Positions 1 through 5,666 are shown, counted from the first letter of the stretch. The stretch is DNA of 6,673 nt from Candidatus Bathyarchaeota archaeon (GCA_029879825.1 JAOUPL010000064.1:1-6673); one strand, 5' to 3'. Made by a program: numbers and translations. The notes: generated by a model from the letters alone, not told the origin.

Positions 1-1402
1 GGAAGAAAATAATCAACAAGTCGATTATGTATAAGGCTAGGGCCCATTGAATACTGACGAATGCCCCAACCAGACCAAGAATGATAACCGTTGTTGCGGC
101 GCAGGGTACCAGCGTAACAACGAAGGCAGCGAGAAGTCTCTCTCTTGTGGTCTCCATTATTCTGCATCCTAAACACCCTGGAACGTTACAACCGAAGCCG
201 AGCATGATCGGAATGAAGGCCTTCCCGTGTAGACCTATTTTGTGCATGAGATTGTCCATCAAAAACGCGATTCTGCTGAGGTATCCAGAGTCTTCAAGAA
301 AGTACAGAATGAAGTAGAAGGGAAGGATATAGGGTAGCGCTACTGTAACCCCTCCTATGATCCCCTCCATGACTCCGCCCCAAACCAGTTTTCCAACAAC
401 TCCGGTTCCGAATATACCTTCAAAAATCGGCTTCAAGCCATAAAGAGAATCACCCAAAAGACCAGATGTGTAGTCTCCGAAAGCAAAGATGAGATAGAAG
501 ATTGAGAGCACTGAAACAGCCATTATTGGATAGCCAGAAATTTTGTGGGTTGTTAGGGTATGTATTCTCTCTGCCATCGACGGCTTTATTGGAGGAGTTA
601 TCTCTCGAACTTCTCGAGCAATCCTGCTTGCAACTTCGTATCGCTCAGAAGTAATTACGGTTGAACAAGAGTGTTCGTGGATTTCCTCAATTTCTTTTGC
701 AAGCTTTTCTGCAGTCGAAACGATCTCAGGGTTTATGTTAGCGATTTCTTTTTTTACCTCGTTGTCTCCTTCCAGAAGCTTTATTGCAGCCCATCTAGCT
801 GGATATTTAAACTGAATTTTTTCAAGGAGGATGGAGATTTTTTCGATTCTTTCCTCGATTTCTTTCCCGTATTTAGCCTTAAGAGGTTTCATCTTTACCT
901 TTTTCTCAGTGACCTCGACGGCTTTCTCTAGCAGCTCGTAGATACCTTTTCCGCTTACCGCCACGGTTGGAATCACTGGGATTCCTAAAAGTTTCTCCAA
1001 TTTTTCATGATCAATTCTTATTCCTTTTTTCTTAGCCATGTCCATTTGGTTCAGTGCCATAATCATAGGAGTCTCCAGTTCAAGAAGCTGCAAAGTGAAG
1101 AACATGTTCCTCTCAAGAAGCGAAGCGTCCACGATGTTAATAATTAGGTCGGGCCTTTCGACTGCTATGTACTCCCTTGAAATCAACTCCTCTAAGGAAA
1201 AGGTTGACAAAGAATAGATCCCGGGCAGATCGACAATGTCTATTGAATAGTCTTTAAAGTGGAGGGTCCCTTCAGCTTTTTCAACTGTTTTGCCAGGCCA
1301 ATTTCCAATATGTTGATGTAGACCCGTTAGCTGATTAAATATGACAGACTTTCCGACGTTGGCGTTTCCAGCTAGAGCGACTGTGAATCTATTTTTGGTC
1401 AC
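1..1402 (-). CDS. feoB: Ferrous iron transporter FeoB, 3' end outside window
   Basis: Membrane protein that imports Fe(II), with an N-terminal G-protein domain. 467 codons are visible and the frame runs off the left edge without a stop. Seen: G1 GNANVGKS (residues 12-19, Ala where Pro is usual), G2 Thr39 in NWPGKTVE, G3 DLPG (58-61), G4 NQMD (118-121), then a charged helical spacer. Hydrophobic segments begin near residue 300, with a gate-type motif GFGCNVPG at 402-409 followed by further cysteines. The second gate and the C-terminal membrane half lie outside. The GTG start (1402-1400) overlaps the feoA stop as GTGA and places G1 at the usual distance from the N-terminus. It is the third gene of the dtxR-feoA-feoB operon, so it is probably repressed by the DtxR-type protein when iron is plentiful. 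The family call is secure. Confidence 0.96.
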   Translation of the reverse strand, partial: MTKNRFTVALAGNANVGKSVIFNQLTGLHQHIGNWPGKTVEKAEGTLHFKDYSIDIVDLPGIYSLSTFSLEELISREYIAVERPDLIINIVDASLLERNMFFTLQLLELETPMIMALNQMDMAKKKGIRIDHEKLEKLLGIPVIPTVAVSGKGIYELLEKAVEVTEKKVKMKPLKAKYGKEIEERIEKISILLEKIQFKYPARWAAIKLLEGDNEVKKEIANINPEIVSTAEKLAKEIEEIHEHSCSTVITSERYEVASRIAREVREITPPIKPSMAERIHTLTTHKISGYPIMAVSVLSIFYLIFAFGDYTSGLLGDSLYGLKPIFEGIFGTGVVGKLVWGGVMEGIIGGVTVALPYILPFYFILYFLEDSGYLSRIAFLMDNLMHKIGLHGKAFIPIMLGFGCNVPGCLGCRIMETTRERLLAAFVVTLVPCAATTVIILGLVGAFVSIQWALALYIIDLLIIFF

Positions 1403-1674
1403 CTTTTTACCTCAACGAGAATTCTTTCAGCCATTCCTCTACCTATAGCCAGCCTTGAACCCCTAACGTGGACTTCTAAGGGTCCATTAAAAGGCGCTGC
1501 CCTCACTACCGTTACTTTGGTGCCAGGGGTTAGACCCATATCTTCAAGCCTTTTTCTGAACCCCCAGCCTCTTCCTGCTCTTTCAGCATCTCCTCTGCCT
1601 CTGCCTCGACTAGTCCCAATAGAAATTACAACTCCGCTTTCTCCATTCTTTAGATCGGACAAACGTAACTCCAT
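1399..1674 (-). CDS. feoA: FeoA, small SH3-like partner of FeoB
   Basis: A 91-residue cytoplasmic protein of the FeoA family, which supports FeoB-dependent Fe(II) uptake and is thought to bind FeoB. The family pattern is visible: an N-terminal L-x-D-L-K-x-G-E segment, then RLEDMGLTPGTKVTVV (42-57), then GPLEVHVRGSRLAIGR near 64-79. One oddity is the loop between the first strand and the RLEDMGL helix. Residues 20-38 are rich in Gly and Arg (SRGRGRGD, AGRGWG) and longer than the short Gly-rich turn expected here. The ATG start overlaps the stop of the upstream regulator by one base (TAATG), and its own stop overlaps the feoB GTG, so all three are probably translated as a coupled set. Confidence 0.93.
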   Translation of the reverse strand: MELRLSDLKNGESGVVISIGTSRGRGRGDAERAGRGWGFRKRLEDMGLTPGTKVTVVRAAPFNGPLEVHVRGSRLAIGRGMAERILVEVKR

Positions 1675-2369
1675 TATTTTTTCCCTCTAATTTTTCCATC
1701 AGTTGGCCTAACATTGATGATCGACGCGACATCATAGTCCAGTGTATGGCTGACTTCGCCAACCTTGATGCTCATGGGGCCACCAAAGAATGCTTTCTTT
1801 TCGACTTCTACGTGTACCCCAGGTGCGAGACCCAACGTAGCAAGGTGTTGCAGTATCTCGACTTTCTCTTCGATTATCTTGACTATGATACCGCTTTCCT
1901 TAGGGCTGAGCTTCGCCAAAGGCACTGATTCTTCTTCGATTATTCCTCCACACGCCGTTGGTATTGGACTCCCATGAGGACAGGTTTTTGGGTGACCCAA
2001 TGTTTTTTCCAGCGGTTTGATGATGTTTGGTGCGATGGCGTGTTCAAGTTTGCAGGCTGCGTCGTGGGCTTCGCTCCAATCTAAGTGCAAGATATCCGTT
2101 AGCAACCGTTCGGCGAGGCGATGTCTCCTCAAAACATCTAAGGCTAATTTTCGTCCCTTCTCTGTCAGTTTTACTCCTCGGTAAGGTTCGTGTGTAACCA
2201 AACCTCGCCTTTCTAAACCCTCTATAGTGTTTGTGATTGAGCCGGGAACTACCTTCAATTGTCGGGCAAGCTCCATCGTCTTGGCAGAACCTGTTTTCTT
2301 CTCTAGGCGGTAGATTGTTTCAAGGTATTCTTCGGCTTCGCTGGAGACGGTGACTTCCTCGGCTTCCAT
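1674..2369 (-). CDS. DtxR/IdeR/MntR-family metal-dependent repressor
   Basis: A 231-residue DNA-binding regulator that should sense Fe(II) or Mn(II) and repress feo. Residues 9-75 form the winged helix (EEYLETIYRLE; recognition region VVPGSITNTIEGLERRGLV). Residues about 76-145 form the dimerisation and metal domain. Residues about 150-225 form a C-terminal SH3/FeoA-like domain. His83, Glu87, His102, Cys106, Glu109 and His110 match DtxR ligands H79, E83, H98, C102, E105 and H106 with a constant offset of four. The DtxR Met10 position is Glu14, an acidic residue as in MntR (Asp8). Cys106 favours iron over manganese, but the metal is an inference. It is the first gene of the feo operon, and inverted repeats in its promoter suggest autoregulation. 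No strong Shine-Dalgarno is seen, so the leader may be short. Confidence 0.93.
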   Translation of the reverse strand: MEAEEVTVSSEAEEYLETIYRLEKKTGSAKTMELARQLKVVPGSITNTIEGLERRGLVTHEPYRGVKLTEKGRKLALDVLRRHRLAERLLTDILHLDWSEAHDAACKLEHAIAPNIIKPLEKTLGHPKTCPHGSPIPTACGGIIEEESVPLAKLSPKESGIIVKIIEEKVEILQHLATLGLAPGVHVEVEKKAFFGGPMSIKVGEVSHTLDYDVASIINVRPTDGKIRGKK

Positions 2370-2390
2370 GTTTTTCGCCCAATTAGAGAT

Positions 2391-2404
2391 TACGAGCTCT
2401 CGTA
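2391..2404. promoter_or_regulatory. Inverted repeat, candidate DtxR-type operator
   Basis: TACGAG-CT-CTCGTA has perfect 6-bp arms around a 2-bp centre. It sits 22 bp before the dtxR ATG and about 26 bp downstream of the TATA-like element at 2421-2427, so it would cover the transcription start. Placement fits a repressor site for the metalloregulator encoded downstream. The assignment is inferred; no second copy was recognised in the window. Confidence 0.4.
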
Positions 2405-2405
2405 G

Positions 2406-2430
2406 TTTTAAATAACGCCGTTATAAATAA
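2406..2430 (-). promoter_or_regulatory. Probable archaeal promoter of dtxR-feoA-feoB
   Basis: This AT-rich stretch lies in the 83-bp gap between the ATPase stop and the dtxR start. On the minus strand it offers two TATA-like elements: TTTATAA (2427-2421), which would give a start near 2398 and a leader of about 29 nt, and TATTTAAAA (2414-2406), which would give a start near 2384 and a leader of about 15 nt. Which is used cannot be decided from sequence. The T-rich run could also help end the transcript of the upstream ATPase genes. Confidence 0.5.
2412..2424. promoter_or_regulatory. Inverted repeat overlapping the TATA region
   Basis: ATAACG-C-CGTTAT is a perfect 6-bp palindrome around one central base, lying between and partly over the two TATA-like elements. 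A repressor bound here would block TBP/TFB, so it is a second candidate operator for the DtxR-type protein. AT-rich arms make chance more likely than for the 2391-2404 repeat. Confidence 0.35.
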
Positions 2431-2452
2431 AACTTTTGCTCCAGTCGGTTTA

Positions 2453-3322
2453 TCACTTATTTAAGACTGAAAGCACTCTCTTCCATGTAGTCTTTATCTC
2501 TTGCGAGACCTCGTTTTCTGGAGAATATTCAACGATGGTTTTCCCAGCGACCATTGCCTCAGTCACGGTTGGATCGAAAGGAATCTTTCCAGCGATGTCT
2601 ACTTCATTCTTCTCGCAAGACTTGACTATTTTTTCCGTGTTTTTTCTGTTTATGTCGTACTTGTTTATGCAGACTAATGGTAGTATGTTGAAATGGTTGA
2701 GTAGCTGAAGAGCTCTGTCAAGATCATGGATTCCAGACATGGTTGGTTCTGTGACTATGAGCCCAGCGTCAACTCCCGTCACAGAAGCTATCACTGGACA
2801 GCCGATGCCAGGTGGGCCGTCTATCAGAATCAAATCAAGGTCCTCCTCCTCAGCGATCTTTCTGGCGTTGTGTCTCACTAAGGTGACAAGCTTACCTGAA
2901 TTTGCTTCGCCAGGGTTTAGTCTTGCATGGGACATAGTGCCATACTTGGTTTTTGATATGAAATTGTATCCGGAGATTCTCTCCTTAAGGCTTATCGCCT
3001 CTTCAGGACACACAATAACGCACACGCCGCATCCTTCACACGAGAAGGAATCTATTGTGATACTATCGTTTATCGAGCCAAACCTGCAAGATTCTTTGCA
3101 TAAGCCGCATTTGATGCATTTGGTTCTGTCTATCGCAGCCAGTTTGGAGCCTTTAAACTCCTGCGTCTTCACTATTTGCGGATGCAAGAGTAAATGAAGG
3201 TCAGGGGCGTCAACGTCGCAGTCAGCTATCACCATGTCGTGGGCTAACGCTGCGAAGGAGGCAGTGATGGTGGTTTTTCCTGTACCTCCCTTTCCACTCA
3301 CCACAGCTACTTGCTTCAACAT
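2453..3322 (-). CDS. MinD/ParA-superfamily ATPase with inserted ferredoxin domain (second of pair)
   Basis: A 289-residue cytoplasmic P-loop ATPase of the COG1149 type. Seen: deviant Walker A SGKGGTGKTT (9-18) with signature Lys11, switch motif DCDVDAP (34-40), two 4Fe-4S motifs with Cys69/72/75/79 and Cys95/98/101/105, and LIDGPPGIGCPV containing the Walker A' Asp. Relatives hydrolyse ATP as dimers to move or insert metal clusters; the exact role of this branch is not established. The start was set at ATG 3322-3320 because it begins right before the first strand (MLKQVAVV), has GAGGGG eight bases upstream, and overlaps the upstream paralogue by only 7 bp. A longer frame from 3373 would sit inside that paralogue. 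It ends in tandem stops (TGA TAA). Confidence 0.9.
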   Translation of the reverse strand: MLKQVAVVSGKGGTGKTTITASFAALAHDMVIADCDVDAPDLHLLLHPQIVKTQEFKGSKLAAIDRTKCIKCGLCKESCRFGSINDSITIDSFSCEGCGVCVIVCPEEAISLKERISGYNFISKTKYGTMSHARLNPGEANSGKLVTLVRHNARKIAEEEDLDLILIDGPPGIGCPVIASVTGVDAGLIVTEPTMSGIHDLDRALQLLNHFNILPLVCINKYDINRKNTEKIVKSCEKNEVDIAGKIPFDPTVTEAMVAGKTIVEYSPENEVSQEIKTTWKRVLSVLNK

Positions 3323-4152
3323 TTCATAAGCCCCTCTATGTCGTCCATAAGTGACTGGAACTTCCTCTTCCATTCTGGCATATTCACGACGAAGGGGATT
3401 CCACGGGAATAGAGTCCCGCGATTTTTCTTTGGAAGGGAATTTCAAGCAAAATGGGAAGTCCTTTCTCCTCGCAAAAATCATAAGTTTTTTTGTCACCAA
3501 TTCCCGCCCGATTAATAATAACTCCAAAGGGAGTTTTGAGTCCCTCCAAAACTTGAACCATGATTTTCAAGTCGTGGAGACCGAACGGTGTAGGCTCGGA
3601 TACGAGGAGGCAATAATCACTTCCAGATACTGATTCTACTACGGGACATGAGGCTCCCGGGGGCGAATCTATAATCACGGTTTTGTTGCTCTCGATTTGC
3701 TTCTTAACCGCCTTTATCACAGGAACGGGCATAGGCTCACCCACATTGAGTTCGCCGAAAACTAGTTCCACGCCTTCTGCTACTCCCGTTTTGACCATAC
3801 CGATTTCCACGTTTTTCTCCGTGATCGCATTTTTTGGGCAAACAAGCATGCAGCCTCCACAGCTGTGACAGAGCTGAGGGAAGAACAGAACTTTTTCAGG
3901 GGTTACAAAAAGGGCGTTGTACTCGCAGAAATCAGAACATTTCCCGCAGCGGTTGCATTTCTCTTCGTCAATCAGTGGAGTTGAGAGGTAGACTGGTTTT
4001 GTTTCGTTAATTTTTGGTTGCAAAAGTACGTGGACATTGGGTTCCTCCACATCGCAGTCTAGGATTTGGACGTCTTTGAGGGATAGGGCCATGTTTACGG
4101 CTACTGTTGTCTTTCCGGTCCCTCCCTTGCCGCTAGCAATTGAAATAATCAT
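3316..4152 (-). CDS. MinD/ParA-superfamily ATPase with inserted ferredoxin domain (first of pair)
   Basis: A 278-residue COG1149-type ATPase, paralogue of the next gene. Seen: deviant Walker A SGKGGTGKTT (7-16, signature Lys9), DCDVEEP (32-38), two 4Fe-4S motifs at Cys66/69/72/76 and Cys95/98/101/105, and IIDSPPGASCPVV (160-172) with Asp162 and a cysteine, Cys169, beside the nucleotide site. Cysteine spacing inside each cluster motif matches the neighbour. The two proteins probably act as a heterodimer, as the 7-bp gene overlap suggests equal synthesis. The family occurs with COG1433 proteins, for example in the ORP complex of Desulfovibrio. It differs from CooC, the Ni-loading ATPase of CO dehydrogenase, by its ferredoxin insert. 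The ATG at 4152 starts directly before the first strand; upstream AAGGG is a modest ribosome site. Confidence 0.9.
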   Translation of the reverse strand: MIISIASGKGGTGKTTVAVNMALSLKDVQILDCDVEEPNVHVLLQPKINETKPVYLSTPLIDEEKCNRCGKCSDFCEYNALFVTPEKVLFFPQLCHSCGGCMLVCPKNAITEKNVEIGMVKTGVAEGVELVFGELNVGEPMPVPVIKAVKKQIESNKTVIIDSPPGASCPVVESVSGSDYCLLVSEPTPFGLHDLKIMVQVLEGLKTPFGVIINRAGIGDKKTYDFCEEKGLPILLEIPFQRKIAGLYSRGIPFVVNMPEWKRKFQSLMDDIEGLMKC

Positions 4153-4268
4153 CTATGCTGCCCTTTTAGAGACGCATGCATGTTAGAATCCAACGGTACC
4201 ATTCTTCCTATCTGGGTGGTTTCCTCGATGTGGTGATTAGACTGATGTAGCCAGAGCTATGTGCCCGG
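4153..4268 (-). other. Spacer between NifU-like and ATPase genes
   Basis: These 116 bp hold no convincing TATA box, strong hairpin or T-run terminator, so transcription may continue from the cdhA block into the ATPase pair. A 17-codon frame from ATG 4202 ends in TGA at 4149, overlapping the ATPase start as ATGA. That frame is open back to a TAG near 4260. It has no family resemblance I can see and no good Shine-Dalgarno, so I do not call it a gene. Confidence 0.4.
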
Positions 4269-4679
4269 TTAAGGCGTTCTTTTGCGTTCCTTATACTTTG
4301 CTATTGCTTTTTGCAGCGTTGTTACAGCAAGCGTTGGACAGTGGAGTTTTGATTCGGGTAGCCCTCCCAGGTCCTGCAATATGTCTTGTTCGTTTATCTT
4401 CTTTGCCTCCTCAAGTGTCTTGTGTTTTACAATTCTGGTTATCGCAGAGCCAGATGAAGCTGCTCCTGGGCAACCCAAGTATTGAAATTTGGCGTCTTCT
4501 ACAACATCGTCATCGCTGATTCTTAGGTATATTTTCATGGTGTCTCCACAAGGACCCGTATGGGCTAAATTAACGTCTGGGTTCTCTATGACGCCAACGT
4601 TAACCTTGTCTCTATAGAGTTCGATGACATTTTCTGAATAACCAGCGTTTTTCAATAATTCAAACTCCTCTTTCGTCAA
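4269..4679 (-). CDS. IscU/NifU-type Fe-S cluster scaffold protein
   Basis: A 136-residue cytoplasmic protein of the NifU N-terminal/IscU family, on which 2Fe-2S or 4Fe-4S clusters are built before transfer. All hallmark ligands are visible: Cys44 and Asp46 in GPCGDTM, Cys70 in YLGCPGAASSGSA, and His113-Cys114 in KLHCPTLA. These correspond to Cys37/Asp39, Cys63 and His105/Cys106 of bacterial IscU. There is no second NifU domain. A short helical extension (1-13) precedes the usual YSENV beginning. No cysteine desulfurase (IscS/NifS) is in the window, so sulfur must come from elsewhere. The listed start is TTG at 4679, but it has no ribosome site at a good distance. A strong GGAGG at 4704-4700 points to initiation at or near codon GTA (4691-4689), adding four residues. 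The nearest in-frame upstream stop is TAA at 4724. Confidence 0.92.
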   Translation of the reverse strand: MTKEEFELLKNAGYSENVIELYRDKVNVGVIENPDVNLAHTGPCGDTMKIYLRISDDDVVEDAKFQYLGCPGAASSGSAITRIVKHKTLEEAKKINEQDILQDLGGLPESKLHCPTLAVTTLQKAIAKYKERKRTP

Positions 4680-4699
4680 CTTTTCTGATACTTTTGCTC

Positions 4700-4704
4700 C
4701 CTCC
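4700..4704 (-). promoter_or_regulatory. Strong Shine-Dalgarno of the NifU-like gene, not matched by a normal start
   Basis: GGAGG within AAGAGGAGGGAG. It lies 20 nt from the TTG at 4679, which is too far, and 8 nt from an in-frame GTA codon at 4691. No ATG, GTG or TTG occurs in frame between it and 4679. Confidence 0.55.
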
Positions 4705-4736
4705 TCTTGAGAATGAACTAATTATTCTAGATTCGC

Positions 4737-5207
4737 CTATCGGTGGCGGGCGTGATGGCAGCCCTCTGTCAATTCTTCAAGTTCATCGTTGTTGTACGCC
4801 GCGACTACGCCTTCAACAGTGTTTGCGTTGGCCCTTAACACCGCTACTCTGGCATTTTGAAAGATGCCTAGAGCTCTCGGCCCCATTCCATAAGTGATGA
4901 GTACGGTTGGTCGGAGTTGTAGGATGCGGTCAGGCGGTCGCCCTGTGCCACCGAAATGTTCACTTATGTTGGACACAGTTCTTTGGCTTGAGATGCTACC
5001 ATTTTCGTCCAGGTCAATAACGGCAAAGTAGGGCGCCCTTCCGAAATGTTCCGATAACCTAGCGTTCAAGCCTCTTTCCTCTACTACTGGAACCACGATT
5101 CTGGCTGTCATTTTTTCACCTCCTCCTTTCTTGAATCCTTGAAGCATTTTTTCAAGTTTTTTGCGTTTTATCTCTTCAATCTCTTTATCATTACCATTCA
5201 TTACCAT
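4737..5207 (-). CDS. NifX/NifB-type metal-cluster-binding protein (COG1433) with N-terminal extension
   Basis: A RNase H-like alpha/beta domain of the dinitrogenase iron-molybdenum cofactor-binding family, which carries Fe-Mo or related metal-sulfur clusters. The domain starts at residue 33 (MTARIVVPV) and shows SEHFGRAPYF (52-61), a second SEHFGG, an ITYGMGPRAL loop, and a Cys/His tail GCHHARHR (149-156) that could bind metal. Residues 1-32 form a charged, probably helical extension (EIEEIKRKKLEKML). Two starts are credible. ATG 5207 has GGAG nearby and overlaps the upstream stop, and a second ATG at 5201 makes a TAATG junction. The internal ATG 5111 has a near-perfect GGAGG seven bases upstream. 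The short form would be 124 residues, the usual family size. The target protein is unknown; gene order suggests the ATPases, the scaffold or CdhA. Confidence 0.88.
   Translation of the reverse strand: MVMNGNDKEIEEIKRKKLEKMLQGFKKGGGEKMTARIVVPVVEERGLNARLSEHFGRAPYFAVIDLDENGSISSQRTVSNISEHFGGTGRPPDRILQLRPTVLITYGMGPRALGIFQNARVAVLRANANTVEGVVAAYNNDELEELTEGCHHARHR
5119..5126 (-). promoter_or_regulatory. Internal Shine-Dalgarno for a shorter COG1433 product
   Basis: GGAGGAGG followed by TGAAAAA and ATG (5111-5109), a 7-nt spacer from the last GGAGG. It lies inside the longer reading frame, where it encodes the Gly run KKGGGEK. This is the best ribosome site in the window and argues that at least part of the product begins at residue 33. 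Confidence 0.65.
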
Positions 5208-5596
5208 CGTCTCCGACCACGTCCTCTACCTGTACCCATTCCAAAATGTCCTCGAACAGTAGGTGAACTAGTCTCCTTCAGTCCTCCACTTTTGTACTTT
5301 TCAATGACTTCTCTCACGTTTCCGAAAGTGCCTGTCACAACTTTTATTCCAGCAGCGGACAAAGCTTGGAAAGCGTTTGGTCCAACGTTTCCAGTGATCA
5401 GCACTCCGGTTCCTTTGCTTGCTACTGTTTGAGCCGCTTGAATTCCAGCTCCGCTCATCGAACCGGAAGCAGTGTTTGGAACTGCCTCGAACTCCATGGT
5501 TTCGGAATCCACAATCACAAAGTATGGGCACCTGCCAAACCTTGGATCTATCTGGGCCTCTAAGTTGCCTGAAAGGGCAGTCACGCATATTTTAAT
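5201..5596 (-). CDS. NifX/NifB-type metal-cluster-binding protein (COG1433), MTH1175-like
   Basis: A small cytoplasmic protein of the iron-molybdenum cofactor-binding family, resembling methanogen MTH1175. Seen: KICVTAL first strand, DPRFGRCPYF (17-26, with Cys23), a GSMSGAGIQAAQ helix, LITGNVGPNAF loop, and a Gly/Arg-rich tail (GMGTGRGRGRRRW) such as several relatives have. Start choice is unusual. An in-frame TGA (5599-5597) limits the gene to later codons and no ATG is in frame. Codon ATT (5596-5594) lies seven bases after GGAGG, and gives MKICVTAL, the family's normal beginning, for 131 residues. The conventional alternative, GTG at 5584 (127 residues), sits 19 bases from that ribosome site and loses most of the first strand. 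It is followed with a 7-bp overlap by the second COG1433 gene. Its physiological cluster is unknown. Confidence 0.9.
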   Translation of the reverse strand: MKICVTALSGNLEAQIDPRFGRCPYFVIVDSETMEFEAVPNTASGSMSGAGIQAAQTVASKGTGVLITGNVGPNAFQALSAAGIKVVTGTFGNVREVIEKYKSGGLKETSSPTVRGHFGMGTGRGRGRRRW

Positions 5597-5664
5597 TCAA
5601 TCACCTCCGTAGTTTCAGCAACTTCTCGTATCGTTTTGAAACGGTGAGGATAAGCTGTGCTCAT
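5581..5664 (-). CDS. Possible 27-residue ORF or gene remnant after cdhA
   Basis: An ATG two bases after the cdhA stop opens a 27-codon frame whose TGA overlaps the GTG at 5584 (GTGA). The AGGA in the end of cdhA could serve as ribosome site. The peptide (begins MSTAYPHRFKTIREVAET, then a TEVIEL strand) loosely resembles the first strand of ferredoxin-reductase-like flavoproteins such as PyrK, so it may be what remains of a deleted gene. Chance is also quite possible. It includes the Shine-Dalgarno of the next gene in another frame. Confidence 0.22.
   Translation of the reverse strand: MSTAYPHRFKTIREVAETTEVIELKYA
5604..5608 (-). promoter_or_regulatory. Shine-Dalgarno pointing to an ATT start
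   Basis: GGAGG followed by TGATTGA and then ATT AAA ATA TGC GTG. The 7-nt spacer equals that of the internal site of the next gene (GGAGG-TGAAAAA-ATG). The only ATG nearby (5588-5586) is in the wrong frame for the COG1433 protein. Confidence 0.65.
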
Positions 5665-5666
5665 GT

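Noticed and set aside
2739..3197. A 152-codon plus-strand frame
   Set aside because: It lies wholly antisense to a well-supported ATPase gene, lacks a ribosome site and resembles no family. It is a shadow of the real frame.
3323..3373. Extended start for the second ATPase
   Set aside because: The 17 extra residues sit inside the end of the upstream ATPase gene. The ATG at 3322 has a good Shine-Dalgarno and starts right at the first strand.
3316..4152. Calling the MinD-like ATPase CooC
   Set aside because: CooC has no inserted pair of 4Fe-4S motifs. The eight ordered cysteines place both ATPases in the ferredoxin-bearing COG1149 branch.
4153..4268. Riboswitch or metal-sensing leader before the ATPase pair
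   Set aside because: I found no long paired stems or recognisable conserved core in this 116-bp spacer.
5301..5588. A 95-codon minus-strand frame from the only ATG after the GGAGG site
   Set aside because: It is out of frame with the conserved COG1433 domain, and its translation shows no family pattern. The overlapping frame carries DPRFGRCPYF and other clear motifs.
5632..5643. CGTTT-TG-AAACG inverted repeat between cdhA and the COG1433 gene
   Set aside because: Arms are only 5 bp with a 2-bp loop and no T-run follows on the coding strand, so neither a terminator nor an operator is supported.
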